From Nitrospira sp. (GTDB lineage Bacteria > Nitrospirota > Nitrospiria > Nitrospirales > Nitrospiraceae), in assembly GCA_025363325.1 (NCBI GenBank), contig JANYEF010000395.1:1-8815 (forward strand): 8,815 nt of DNA, read 5' to 3'. Under the pieces are notes generated by a model, which saw only the letters and a program-made list of their open reading frames with translations, was not told the DNA's origin and searched no databases. The position numbers and the translations under genes are program-made. Positions 1 through 7,636 of this stretch are shown piece by piece; within the stretch, counting starts at the first letter, position 1; every line of letters starts with the position of its first letter.

Positions 1-138
1 GGAGATGAACTTCGCCATGCCTTTATCCGCACTGACCTTGGTCAAGGCCGCGGTCAACGTCGTCTTGCCGTGGTCCACGTGCCCGATCGTCCCGACATTC
101 ACGTGCGGCTTCCGCCGCTCATATTTCGCCTTCGCCAT
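1..138 (-). CDS. tuf: Elongation factor Tu, N-terminal fragment (cut by window edge)
   Basis: EF-Tu is the cytoplasmic GTPase that brings aminoacyl-tRNA to the ribosomal A site. Only the first 46 codons are in the window; the rest lies beyond base 1. The translation starts [20 protein letters not shown], and the G1/P-loop GHVDHGKT is at residues 19-26, followed by TLTAALTKV, which is diagnostic of EF-Tu. The ATG at 136-138 is preceded by a good Shine-Dalgarno sequence, AAGGGAG (144-150), with a 5-base spacer. It lies 38 bases downstream of the fusA stop with no promoter or terminator between, so it is probably the last gene of the rpsL-rpsG-fusA-tuf operon. Whether the genome has a second tuf copy cannot be seen here. 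Identification is certain from the N-terminus; the integrity of the rest is unknown. Confidence 0.97.
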   Translation of the reverse strand, partial: MAKAKYERRKPHVNVGTIGHVDHGKTTLTAALTKVSADKGMAKFIS

Positions 139-176
139 GCCCGCTCCCTTCCGTCCTCACTCAATAATCTATTCGA

Positions 177-2258
177 CTACTCACCCCGGTACTTGGCAAT
201 GATGGCCTCGGAAATCTGCCGAGGAACCGGCTCATATCGGTCAAACTCCATACTATAGGTGGCACGGCCCTGCGTGCGAGAACGAAGATCAGTCGCATAC
301 CCAAACATTTCACTGAGTGGCACCGACGCATCAATAATCTGCGCAGCAGCCCGCGCCTTCATCCCCTGGATCTTCCCACGACGGCCATTCAGGTTCCCGA
401 TCACATCGCCCATAAAATCCTGAGGAACCACAACCTCGACCTTCATGATCGGCTCAAGTAACACAGGGTCAGCTCTTTTGCAGGCATCAATGAACGCCAT
501 CGAGCCAGCAATCTTAAATGCCATTTCATTGGAGTCAACGTCGTGAAACGACCCGTCGATCACCGTAACCTTCACATCGCGAAGCGGATACCCTGCGATC
601 ACGCCGGAATCAAGCCGCTCCTTTACACCCTTTTCGATCGCCGGAATAAATTCCCTCGGAATAGAGCCACCGACGGTCTTATTGATGAACTCCAAGCCCT
701 TGCCAGACTCAGCCGGCTCGACCGTCAACACGACATGTCCATACTGCCCACGACCACCGGTCTGCTTGATGTACTTCGCCTCAGCTTCAGCCTTCCTACG
801 AATCGTTTCCCTGAAGGCCACCTCCGGCTTTCCGACATTGGCCTCCACCTTAAATTCACGCAGCATACGATCGACGATGATCTCCAGATGCAGCTCTCCC
901 ATCCCGGCAATGATGGTCTGTGCGGTCTCTTCATCCGTCTTCACCCGGAACGATGGATCTTCCTGCGCCAACTTCTGGAGCGCGAATCCCATCTTCTCTT
1001 GATCTTGTTTGGTTTTTGGCTCAATCGCCATTGCGATAACAGGTTCAGGAAACTTCATGACCTCGAGCAGGACTGGCTGTTTTTCATCTGCCAAGGTGTC
1101 TCCGGTCGTCGCCCCTTTTAGTCCGACGGCCGCAACAATATCCCCCGCATAGGCCATATCAATGTCTTCACGCTTGTTCGCATGCATCTTCAGCAGACGT
1201 CCAACGCGATCCCTCGTTCCCTTCGTCACATTCGCGATGGACGTTCCCGTCTTCAGCGTGCCTGAATACACCCGCAGAAAGGTGAGCTGACCCGCAAACG
1301 GATCTGTCATAATCTTGAAGGCTAGGGCAGCAAACGGCTCACTATCTGACGGACGTCTCTTCACTTCCTGTTCGGTGTTCGGATCTATCCCGGTCACCGA
1401 TTCAACATCAAGCGGGGATGGAAGAAAATCCACAACCGCGTCCAACAACTGCTGAACACCCTTATTCTTGAAAGCAGTTCCACAGAGAACAGGAGTCACC
1501 TTCATCGAAAGCACACCCGCACGAATTGCCCGACGAATCTCTTCTTCCGTCAATGGCTGACCATTTAGATACTTATCCATGGCCTGCTCATCGAATTCAG
1601 CAACCGCATCCACCATCTTGGTGCGGTACTCCTTGGCTCGATCAAGTAGATCAGCTGGAATCTCATCGATCTTATATTTAGCGCCTAGCGTTTCATCGTC
1701 ATAGACGTACGCCTTCATCGTGATGAGATCGATCGATCCACGATACTCAGACTCTTTACCGATAGGGATCTGAATCGGAATAGGGTTTGCCCCTAACCGG
1801 TCAATCATCGTCTGGACGCTGGTATAAAAATCTGCTCCGACCCGGTCCATCTTGTTCATGAACGCGAGCCTAGGCACACTATACTTATCCGCCTGCCGCC
1901 AGACCGTCTCAGATTGCGGCTCAACTCCCTGCACAGAGTCAAACACCGCCACAGCGCCATCGAGCACCCGAAGCGACCGCTCAACCTCAATCGTAAAATC
2001 GACGTGCCCTGGAGTATCGATGATATTAATCCGATGGTCTCGCCAGAAACAGGTCGTCGCAGCAGCCGTAATTGTAATGCCACGCTCCCTCTCCTGCTCC
2101 ATCCAATCCATCGTCGCCGCGCCTTCATGAACCTCACCCATCTTGTGGGAGATTCCGGTGTAGTAGAGAATACGCTCGGTTGTCGTCGTCTTACCGGCAT
2201 CAATATGAGCCATGATGCCGATGTTCCGAGTTTGCTCTAATGGTGATTGACGAGCCAC
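177..2258 (-). CDS. fusA: Elongation factor G (translocation GTPase)
   Basis: EF-G is the cytoplasmic GTPase that moves tRNAs and mRNA through the ribosome and, with RRF, helps recycle ribosomes. The protein has 693 residues, normal for the family. G-domain motifs are complete: G1 AHIDAGKT (residues 17-24), G2 in [10 protein letters not shown] (about 59-68), G3 DTPGH (81-85), G4 NKMD (135-138) and G5 around CGTAFKNKG (259-267). The C-terminal half carries the domain [12 protein letters not shown] motif and ends in [17 protein letters not shown] chose the GTG at 2256-2258 because it gives the classic start (M)[19 protein letters not shown] and has AGGGGA (2264-2269) at the right distance. A TTG ten codons upstream lacks a ribosome-binding site. 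It lies 111 bases after rpsG and 38 before tuf, in the usual str-operon place. All key residues appear intact. Confidence 0.98.
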   Translation of the reverse strand: MARQSPLEQTRNIGIMAHIDAGKTTTTERILYYTGISHKMGEVHEGAATMDWMEQERERGITITAAATTCFWRDHRINIIDTPGHVDFTIEVERSLRVLDGAVAVFDSVQGVEPQSETVWRQADKYSVPRLAFMNKMDRVGADFYTSVQTMIDRLGANPIPIQIPIGKESEYRGSIDLITMKAYVYDDETLGAKYKIDEIPADLLDRAKEYRTKMVDAVAEFDEQAMDKYLNGQPLTEEEIRRAIRAGVLSMKVTPVLCGTAFKNKGVQQLLDAVVDFLPSPLDVESVTGIDPNTEQEVKRRPSDSEPFAALAFKIMTDPFAGQLTFLRVYSGTLKTGTSIANVTKGTRDRVGRLLKMHANKREDIDMAYAGDIVAAVGLKGATTGDTLADEKQPVLLEVMKFPEPVIAMAIEPKTKQDQEKMGFALQKLAQEDPSFRVKTDEETAQTIIAGMGELHLEIIVDRMLREFKVEANVGKPEVAFRETIRRKAEAEAKYIKQTGGRGQYGHVVLTVEPAESGKGLEFINKTVGGSIPREFIPAIEKGVKERLDSGVIAGYPLRDVKVTVIDGSFHDVDSNEMAFKIAGSMAFIDACKRADPVLLEPIMKVEVVVPQDFMGDVIGNLNGRRGKIQGMKARAAAQIIDASVPLSEMFGYATDLRSRTQGRATYSMEFDRYEPVPRQISEAIIAKYRGE

Positions 2259-2263
2259 GTACT

Positions 2264-2269
2264 TCCCCT
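2264..2269 (-). promoter_or_regulatory. Ribosome-binding site that fixes the fusA GTG start
   Basis: The minus strand reads AGGGGA five bases before the GTG at 2256-2258. It follows an AT-only stretch (about 2271-2281) likely to leave the site single-stranded. It supports GTG rather than the upstream in-frame TTG at 2286-2288, which would put these bases inside the coding region and has no comparable purine tract before it. Confidence 0.8.
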
Positions 2270-2304
2270 GAAAATATATATGCTGCAACCCGAGCCAGTA
2301 AAAC

Positions 2305-2342
2305 GCTGCGACTTACATCCACCCGCATGGATGGATCGCAGC
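2305..2342 (-). promoter_or_regulatory. Two-part hairpin in the rpsG-fusA gap
   Basis: Outer arms GCTGCGA and TCGCAGC (2305-2311 and 2336-2342) form a 7-bp stem. After a 4/2-base internal loop, inner arms CATCCA and TGGATG (2316-2321 and 2328-2333) form a 6-bp stem closed by a 6-base loop. In the transcript the structure ends 46 bases before the fusA start and is followed by GUUUUA. The U-run is too short and the stem too interrupted for a confident terminator. Attenuation, RNA processing or protein binding are possible; the function is unknown. Confidence 0.55.
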
Positions 2343-2369
2343 AGGGCCCAGCTGCAGCACAGAACGACG

Positions 2370-2840
2370 CTACCAGCGATAGTGCGCGAATGCCTTATTG
2401 GCTTCCGCCATCCGATGCACGTCTTCCCGCTTCTTAACCGCCGCCCCCGTATTGTTCGACGCGTCCAGCAACTCAGCCGCGAGCTTCTCTCGCATGCTCT
2501 TACCACCGCGAGTACGCGAATACTCTGCCAACCATCGAAGAGCCAGCGACATCCGTCGAGCCGGTCGAATTTCTACCGGCACCTGATATGAGGCACCGCC
2601 CACCCGACGAGACTTCACCTCAACGACCGGCTTCACATTATCAATCGCTGTCCGGAATACTTTCAGTGGATCGTTGCCGGTCTTCTCCTGAATGACATCG
2701 AAGGCTCCGTAGCAAATGCGCTCAGCCGTACTCTTCTTTCCACCCGACATCAGGATATTCAAAAACTTCCCGACGAGCTTATCCCGATATCGCACATCAG
2801 GGAGAGGATCGCGGTGGTCTAAAAATCTAGTTCTTGGCAT
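2370..2840 (-). CDS. rpsG: 30S ribosomal protein S7
   Basis: S7 is the primary binder that nucleates folding of the 3' major (head) domain of 16S rRNA, and it contacts E-site tRNA. The 156-residue length is standard. The sequence starts [18 protein letters not shown]. It has [15 protein letters not shown] (37-50), the beta-hairpin region [20 protein letters not shown] (about 73-92) that reaches the E site, and [13 protein letters not shown] at the C-terminus. The ATG at 2838-2840 follows AGGA within TAGGAAGAAG (AGGA at 2846-2849, 5-base spacer). It is the second gene of the str operon, 76 bases after rpsL. In E. coli, S7 represses its own operon by binding the rpsL-rpsG intercistronic mRNA. 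The gap here carries a strong hairpin that could play an equivalent part, but that is inference. Confidence 0.98.
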   Translation of the reverse strand: MPRTRFLDHRDPLPDVRYRDKLVGKFLNILMSGGKKSTAERICYGAFDVIQEKTGNDPLKVFRTAIDNVKPVVEVKSRRVGGASYQVPVEIRPARRMSLALRWLAEYSRTRGGKSMREKLAAELLDASNNTGAAVKKREDVHRMAEANKAFAHYRW

Positions 2841-2865
2841 CTTCTTCCTACTTTGTCATTTTCTC

Positions 2866-2899
2866 ATTGCATCATTGATGATTGAATCAATGATGCAAT
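2866..2899 (-). promoter_or_regulatory. Perfect 14-bp hairpin in the rpsL-rpsG gap
   Basis: The arms ATTGCATCATTGAT (2866-2879) and ATCAATGATGCAAT (2886-2899) are exact reverse complements around a 6-base loop. The structure fills nearly half of the 76-base gap. It begins 17 bases after the rpsL stop and ends 25 bases before the rpsG ATG, leaving the rpsG ribosome-binding site exposed. No U-tract follows it in the transcript (GAGAAAAUG), so it is not an intrinsic terminator. Candidate roles are an S7 autoregulatory site, an RNase III processing site, or a small palindromic repeat. The inverted repeat is certain; the role is not. Confidence 0.75.
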
Positions 2900-2916
2900 C
2901 CGTATATCGTCAATTC

Positions 2917-3288
2917 TTACTTCGGACGCTTCGCTCCATACTTCGAACGACTCTGCTTGCGATCTGCCACACCTACGGCATCAAGCGCACCCCTGATGAT
3001 ATGATAGCGCACACCCGGCAAGTCCTTCACACGACCGCCACGGACCAGCACAATAGAATGTTCTTGAAGATTGTGGCCAACACCAGGGATGTACGTCGTG
3101 ACTTCCATCCCGTTCGTCAACCGGACACGCGCAACTTTACGCAGCGCCGAGTTTGGCTTCTTTGGCGTTGAGGTATAGACACGAAGACAGACGCCACGCT
3201 TCTGCGGACAAGACTTGAGGGCGGGACTCTTCGTTTTCGCGTGCGCCAGTTGGCGACCTTTTCTGACTAACTGATTAATCGTTGGCAT
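2917..3288 (-). CDS. rpsL: 30S ribosomal protein S12
   Basis: S12 lies at the decoding centre of the 30S subunit and supports tRNA selection accuracy. The protein is 123 residues, typical for the family. Diagnostic segments are [12 protein letters not shown] at the start, CPQKRGVC (27-34), [11 protein letters not shown] (41-51), and GHNLQEHS through [15 protein letters not shown] (71-95), ending SKYGAKRPK. Residues tied to streptomycin response have the usual sensitive form: K43, K88 and P91, counting Met. D89, the residue methylthiolated by RimO in some bacteria, is present. The ATG at 3286-3288 has only a weak ribosome-binding sequence (GUGA/GAAG-like). It is the first gene of the str operon, preceded by a strong promoter about 60 bases upstream. 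Confidence 0.98.
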   Translation of the reverse strand: MPTINQLVRKGRQLAHAKTKSPALKSCPQKRGVCLRVYTSTPKKPNSALRKVARVRLTNGMEVTTYIPGVGHNLQEHSIVLVRGGRVKDLPGVRYHIIRGALDAVGVADRKQSRSKYGAKRPK

Positions 3289-3315
3289 TAGTACTTCACT
3301 CTCATCTTCGGCACA

Positions 3316-3336
3316 GTTTAATCGTCTCGCTTAAAC
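3316..3336 (-). promoter_or_regulatory. Small hairpin in the rpsL leader
   Basis: Arms GTTTAA and TTAAAC (3316-3321 and 3331-3336) are perfect reverse complements around a 9-base loop. It lies between the predicted transcription start near 3351 and the rpsL ATG. The stem is short and mostly A/T, so on its own it is weak. It may stabilise the leader or be coincidence. Confidence 0.3.
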
Positions 3337-3357
3337 CTTCAAGGGCAAAGCCGGTGG

Positions 3358-3386
3358 ATTGTAGTGAGCATTGATCGTGGTGTCAA
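3358..3386 (-). promoter_or_regulatory. Sigma-70-type promoter of the str operon (upstream of rpsL)
   Basis: On the minus strand the -35 box TTGACA (3381-3386) is a perfect consensus match, the spacer is exactly 17 bases (3364-3380), and the -10 box TACAAT (3358-3363) matches 5 of 6. Transcription should start near 3351, giving a leader of about 63 bases before rpsL. The bases between the -10 box and the start are GC-rich (CCACCGG), a feature known to make stable-RNA and ribosomal promoters sensitive to ppGpp in proteobacteria; that control is inferred here. No A/T-rich UP element is obvious upstream. The -35 box begins only 22 bases after the rpoC stop, with no intrinsic terminator between, so readthrough from rpoBC may add to expression. 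Confidence 0.85.
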
Positions 3387-3408
3387 GTCCCCTTCACCAG
3401 CGCATCCA

Positions 3409-6400
3409 TTATGAGCGAGCGGGCTCTCCCGATCCCGTCACTACGCCCTCGTGCGTAAGCGCCGAAACATCTCCCTGACCAACAATCACGGGCTCAGGCT
3501 TGGGACTGATAACAAAGGTGTCCCGATACTCTTCGAAGCCAGTTCCAGCTGGAATCAAACGACCGACGATGACATTCTCTTTCAGGCCCAACAGATTATC
3601 AACGCGCCCATTAATCGCGGCTTCCGTCAAGACACGCGTGGTTTCCTGGAATGAGGCTGCCGAAATAAAACTATCCGTAGTCAGTGCTGCCTTGGTAATA
3701 CCAAGTAGCACCGGCTTCCCAAGACCCGGCTGCCCACCCTTAGCCAACACTCGCTCATTCTCTTCGTCAAATAACATCTTGCTGACTTGACTGCCCGGCA
3801 AAAACTCCGTATCGCCCGGATCCTCGATTCTGACCTTGCGCAGCATCTGCCGCACAATGATCTCGATGTGCTTGTCGTTAATCGTCACCCCCTGCAGCCG
3901 GTACACATCCTGCACTTCATCGACCAGATATTTTTGCAACTCGTTCGGGCCCAGCACATCGAGGATGTCGTGGGGATTGGCCGACCCATCCATCAACGGC
4001 TCACCAGCCCTGACCCAATCACCCTCATGCACGTTGACATGTTTACCCTTAGGAATAAAATATTCCTTCACATCGCCCATCTTGTTATTGACTAATACCT
4101 TCCGCATGCCCTTCACGAAACCATCGTACGAAACTTCGCCATCGATCTCGCTGATGACGGCCGTCTCCTTAGGCTTTCTGGCCTCAAACAACTCGGCCAC
4201 GCGAGGCAGACCACCCGTGATGTCTTTCGTCTTAGTCGTCTCCCGCGGAATCTTGGCTAACACATCACCAGGATGAACTTCCGCACCCTTTTCAACGAAG
4301 ATATGCGCGCCGACCGGAAGCAGATAGCGAGCCACGTTTGCCGCCGCTGCAACCTTGGCAGTTTTCCCACCAGTATCCTTAATTGACACGCGTGGACGCA
4401 GCGTTGCGCCACTGTGCTCGACGATGACCTTACGGGAAAGGCCGGTGACTTCATCAAATTCTTCCTTCATAGAGACACCTTCGACGATGTCTCCATACGC
4501 CACCTTACCGCCGACCTCAGTGAGGATGGTCAGTGAGTACGGATCCCATTCGACCAATTTCTGTCCTACCTCAACGCGACCACCATTTTTAATCTTAATC
4601 TTGGCACCGTAGACGACGCCGTACTTCTCGCGCTCACGCCCAGTCTCATCAACAATGGCAATCTTGGCGTTGCGATTCATGACGACCCATTCGCCATCCT
4701 TATTCTGAACCGCAATCCCAGCGTTATTGAAGTCGGCATTCTTCTTGGCGTCGAAACTCATAAACTTGATGGTGCCGGCATGCTTGGCTTCGGTCACCGT
4801 TTGCTCAACCACCTTGCTCGCCGTTCCACCGATGTGGAACGTCCGCATGGTCAGCTGCGTTCCAGGCTCACCGATTGACTGTGCGGCGATAACACCTACA
4901 GGCTCACCTTTTTCGACCAACCGTCCGCGGGCTAAATCGCGCCCATAACAGGAGCGACAAACTCCACGGCGTGACTGACAGGTCAGCACCGAACGAATCT
5001 TAACGTGGTCAACCGCAGCTTCCACGATCGCCTTTGTCCGGTCCTCGTCAATCTCCTCATTGAACGACACAATGATCTCACCTGTCACCGGATCACGGAT
5101 ATCTTCGGCGGCCAACCGTCCCAGCACACGCTCTTCGATCGGTTGAATGATTTCGCCTCCCTCGACCAATGCGCTCACAGTGATGCCATCGGTGGTGCCG
5201 CAATCGATTTCGTTGATAATCACATCCTGCGCGATATCCACCAAGCGACGCGTGAGATAACCGGAGTTTGCGGTCTTCAACGCCGTATCGGCCAACCCCT
5301 TACGGGCACCGTGCGTCGAAATGAAGTACTGCAACACCGTTAATCCTTCACGGAAGTTGGCGGTAATCGGAGTCTCGATAATTTCACCGGACGGCTTCGC
5401 CATCAATCCGCGCATACCACCTAACTGGCGGATCTGCTGTGAGCTTCCCCGAGCACCGGAGTCCGCCATCATGAAGATTGGATTGAAGGACTCGGCCTTG
5501 CTCGGATCGCCACCCGCGCCCAATTCCTTCATCATTTCATTGGCAATCTGTTCAGTCACATGAGCCCAGATGTCGATCACCTTGTTATAGCGTTCGCCGT
5601 TGGTGATCAAACCCTCGGCATACTGCCGTTCGATCTCCGCAACCTCATGCTGAGCCTTCCCCAGCAATTCTTGTTTTTTTGTCGGAATATGCATGTTGTC
5701 GATGCAGATCGAGATGCCTGCACGCGTGGCGTACTCAAACCCTGTGTCCTTGACCTTGTCGAGGAACGTGACGGTCTCACGGTGACCACACTGGCGATAG
5801 ACAGTGTCGATGAGCTTCGTCATTTCCTTCTTAGTCATGAGCTTATTCGCGTTGGCAAATGGCAGTCCCGGAGGGAGCACGTCCGACAGGATGACTCGCC
5901 CGACGGTGGTCTGAACGAGACTCCCCTCGATCCGCACCTTGATTCGCGCATGCTCTTCCACTTCTCGCGAATCAAACGCAATGCGCACTTCCTCCGGCGA
6001 ACCGAACACTTTTCCCTCTCCCTTGCATCCCGCGCGCTCTTTGGTCAGCCAATAACAGCCGAGCACCATGTCCTGCGACGGCACCGCAATCGGCTTGCCG
6101 TTGGCGGGCGAGAGAATGTTATTGATCGACATCAGCAGCACGCGTGCCTCGACCTGCGCTTCAACCGACAGCGGAACGTGGACCGCCATCTGGTCACCAT
6201 CGAAGTCAGCGTTGAATGCGGCACAGACCAGCGGATGCAGTCGGATGGCCTTGCCTTCAACCAACACGGGGTCAAACGCCTGGATGCCGAGACGATGCAA
6301 CGTCGGTGCACGATTTAGCAGTACAGGATGATCGCGAATCACCTCGTCAAGCACGTCCCACACTTCCGGCCGTTCTTTTTCAACCAAACGTTTGGCACTC

Positions 6401-7587
6401 TTGATCGTAGTCGCCGCGCCTCGTTCCTCCAGCTTGTGGAAGATAAAAGGCTTAAAGAGTTCGAGCGCCATCTTCTTGGGCAACCCGCATTGATGCAGCC
6501 GAAGCTCTGGTCCCACGACGATGACGGTTCGACCCGAATAATCGACCCGTTTACCGAGTAAGTTCTGGCGAAAGCGTCCCTGCTTTCCCTTCAGCATATC
6601 GCTCAACGATTTGAGCGGCCGCTTGTTGGGTCCACGAATCGCGCGACCGCGACGACCGTTATCGAAGAGCGCATCAACCGCTTCCTGCAACATCCGCATT
6701 TCGTTTCGGATAATCACACCTGGCGCCTTTAGCTCGATCAGCCGCTTCAGGCGATTGTTCCGATTGATGACGCGGCGGTACAGATCGTTCAGATCCGATG
6801 TCGCAAAACGTCCGCCATCCAGCGGCACGAGCGGGCGCAACTCCGGCGGGAGCACCGGGATCACATCCATGATCATCCACTCAGGCATGTTTCCAGACTT
6901 GCGAAAGGCCTCAATGACTTTCAGTTGCTTCGCATATTTCTTCTTCAGCGCTGCGGAAGCCGACGTTTTAGCCTTAGCCTTGATCTCATCCCACTTAGCA
7001 TTGATGTCGATTTTTCGGAGCAACTCCCGAATGGCATCGGCACCGATACCGACTTTGTAAGAACCGGGGCTGTATCCAGATTGGAGCGAGCGAAGCTTTT
7101 CCTCCGAGACCAGCTCCTTCTCCGTCAAATCTGTCGATCCTGGATCGACGCAGACATAGCTCTCGAAATAGAGAATCCGCTCCAGCCCTTTGAGGCTCAT
7201 GTCGAGCAAGGTTCCGATCCGGCTCGGCACGCCCTTGAGGAACCAAATATGTGCGACCGGTGCCGCGAGTTCGATATGGCCCATACGCTCTCGGCGGACT
7301 TTGGACTGAATGACCTCGACACCGCACTTGTCGCAGACAATGCCGCGGTGCTTCATGCGCTTGTACTTACCGCAGTTGCACTCCCAATCCTTGATCGGAC
7401 CGAAAATCTTCGCGCAAAACAGTCCGTCTTTTTCCGGTTTAAACGACCGGTATTTGATCGTCTCCGGTTTTTTCACTTCACCGTAGGACCACGACCGGAT
7501 CTTTTCGGGCGACGCGATCCGGATCCGCATCGAATCGAATGAAACCGCATCACGCGGCTTCTCAAACAATGTATAGACGCCTTCCAA
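3409..7587 (-). CDS. rpoC: DNA-directed RNA polymerase subunit beta'
   Basis: Beta' is the largest core subunit of RNA polymerase and holds the catalytic magnesium. The protein has 1392 residues. The N-terminal zinc site is C70, C72, C85, C88 (CNCG and CDKCG). The catalytic NADFDGD motif gives D461, D463 and D465. The bridge helix lies at about 743-781 ([13 protein letters not shown] through GYLTRRL). The second zinc site is C796, C870, C877, C880. The trigger loop begins at [16 protein letters not shown], with M914 and H918, and resumes around [21 protein letters not shown] (about 1119-1139). The roughly 190 residues between look like the sandwich-barrel hybrid insertion known as SI3 in E. 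coli. I chose the TTG at 7585-7587 because it gives [13 protein letters not shown] and has a perfect AGGAGG 8 bases upstream. It follows rpoB by 49 bases, so the two are co-transcribed. Confidence 0.98.
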   Translation of the reverse strand: MEGVYTLFEKPRDAVSFDSMRIRIASPEKIRSWSYGEVKKPETIKYRSFKPEKDGLFCAKIFGPIKDWECNCGKYKRMKHRGIVCDKCGVEVIQSKVRRERMGHIELAAPVAHIWFLKGVPSRIGTLLDMSLKGLERILYFESYVCVDPGSTDLTEKELVSEEKLRSLQSGYSPGSYKVGIGADAIRELLRKIDINAKWDEIKAKAKTSASAALKKKYAKQLKVIEAFRKSGNMPEWMIMDVIPVLPPELRPLVPLDGGRFATSDLNDLYRRVINRNNRLKRLIELKAPGVIIRNEMRMLQEAVDALFDNGRRGRAIRGPNKRPLKSLSDMLKGKQGRFRQNLLGKRVDYSGRTVIVVGPELRLHQCGLPKKMALELFKPFIFHKLEERGAATTIKSAKRLVEKERPEVWDVLDEVIRDHPVLLNRAPTLHRLGIQAFDPVLVEGKAIRLHPLVCAAFNADFDGDQMAVHVPLSVEAQVEARVLLMSINNILSPANGKPIAVPSQDMVLGCYWLTKERAGCKGEGKVFGSPEEVRIAFDSREVEEHARIKVRIEGSLVQTTVGRVILSDVLPPGLPFANANKLMTKKEMTKLIDTVYRQCGHRETVTFLDKVKDTGFEYATRAGISICIDNMHIPTKKQELLGKAQHEVAEIERQYAEGLITNGERYNKVIDIWAHVTEQIANEMMKELGAGGDPSKAESFNPIFMMADSGARGSSQQIRQLGGMRGLMAKPSGEIIETPITANFREGLTVLQYFISTHGARKGLADTALKTANSGYLTRRLVDIAQDVIINEIDCGTTDGITVSALVEGGEIIQPIEERVLGRLAAEDIRDPVTGEIIVSFNEEIDEDRTKAIVEAAVDHVKIRSVLTCQSRRGVCRSCYGRDLARGRLVEKGEPVGVIAAQSIGEPGTQLTMRTFHIGGTASKVVEQTVTEAKHAGTIKFMSFDAKKNADFNNAGIAVQNKDGEWVVMNRNAKIAIVDETGREREKYGVVYGAKIKIKNGGRVEVGQKLVEWDPYSLTILTEVGGKVAYGDIVEGVSMKEEFDEVTGLSRKVIVEHSGATLRPRVSIKDTGGKTAKVAAAANVARYLLPVGAHIFVEKGAEVHPGDVLAKIPRETTKTKDITGGLPRVAELFEARKPKETAVISEIDGEVSYDGFVKGMRKVLVNNKMGDVKEYFIPKGKHVNVHEGDWVRAGEPLMDGSANPHDILDVLGPNELQKYLVDEVQDVYRLQGVTINDKHIEIIVRQMLRKVRIEDPGDTEFLPGSQVSKMLFDEENERVLAKGGQPGLGKPVLLGITKAALTTDSFISAASFQETTRVLTEAAINGRVDNLLGLKENVIVGRLIPAGTGFEEYRDTFVISPKPEPVIVGQGDVSALTHEGVVTGSGEPARS

Positions 7588-7595
7588 AGTAATGA

Positions 7596-7601
7596 CCTCC
7601 T
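7596..7601 (-). promoter_or_regulatory. Perfect ribosome-binding site that fixes the rpoC TTG start
   Basis: The minus strand reads AGGAGG, a full match to the 16S anti-Shine-Dalgarno complement, 8 bases before TTG (7585-7587). The only upstream alternative initiator seen, GTG at 7627-7629, lacks a purine-rich site and would encode non-homologous residues through this very sequence. No ATG is available nearby. Confidence 0.85.
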
Positions 7602-7605
7602 CTGA

Positions 7606-7626
7606 TGCCGACCGCTGTGGCCGGCA
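7606..7626 (-). promoter_or_regulatory. Compact hairpin in the rpoB-rpoC gap
   Basis: In the transcript, TGCCGGCC (7619-7626) pairs with GGTCGGCA (7606-7613) as an 8-bp GC-rich stem with one G-U pair and a 5-base ACAGC loop. It ends only 4 bases before the rpoC AGGAGG and is not followed by a U-tract, so it is not a terminator. Its position suits an RNA-processing site or a modulator of rpoC translation, but either role is inference. Confidence 0.5.
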
Positions 7627-7636
7627 CACAAATGGG

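Noticed and set aside
543..1121. Plus-strand open frame of 192 codons
   Set aside because: It is antisense to conserved fusA sequence, with no family resemblance and no ribosome-binding site that I can support.
2270..2282. TATATT box before fusA as a possible internal promoter
   Set aside because: No acceptable -35 box lies 16-18 bases upstream, and a start about 7 bases downstream would fall in the ribosome-binding site. It is better read as an A/T-rich unstructured leader.
2259..2288. Upstream in-frame TTG extension of fusA
   Set aside because: It would add ten residues not found in EF-G and would place the AGGGGA site inside the gene. No ribosome-binding site precedes the TTG.
2866..2899. 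The rpsL-rpsG hairpin as an intrinsic terminator or an insertion-sequence end
   Set aside because: The stem is A/T-rich and followed by no U-run on either strand, and there is no transposase or target-site duplication nearby.
3371..3408. Possible intrinsic terminator after rpoC
   Set aside because: Only a 4-bp GGTG/CACC pairing is visible, with no U-tract; the bases are better explained by the str promoter.
5560..6318. Long open frame of 252 codons on the plus strand
   Set aside because: It lies wholly antisense to the catalytic part of rpoC, has no recognisable domain, and has the arginine- and histidine-rich composition of a reverse-complement shadow frame.
7588..7629. Upstream in-frame GTG extension of rpoC
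   Set aside because: The extra 14 residues are translated from the intergenic hairpin and the AGGAGG site, and no ribosome-binding site precedes the GTG.
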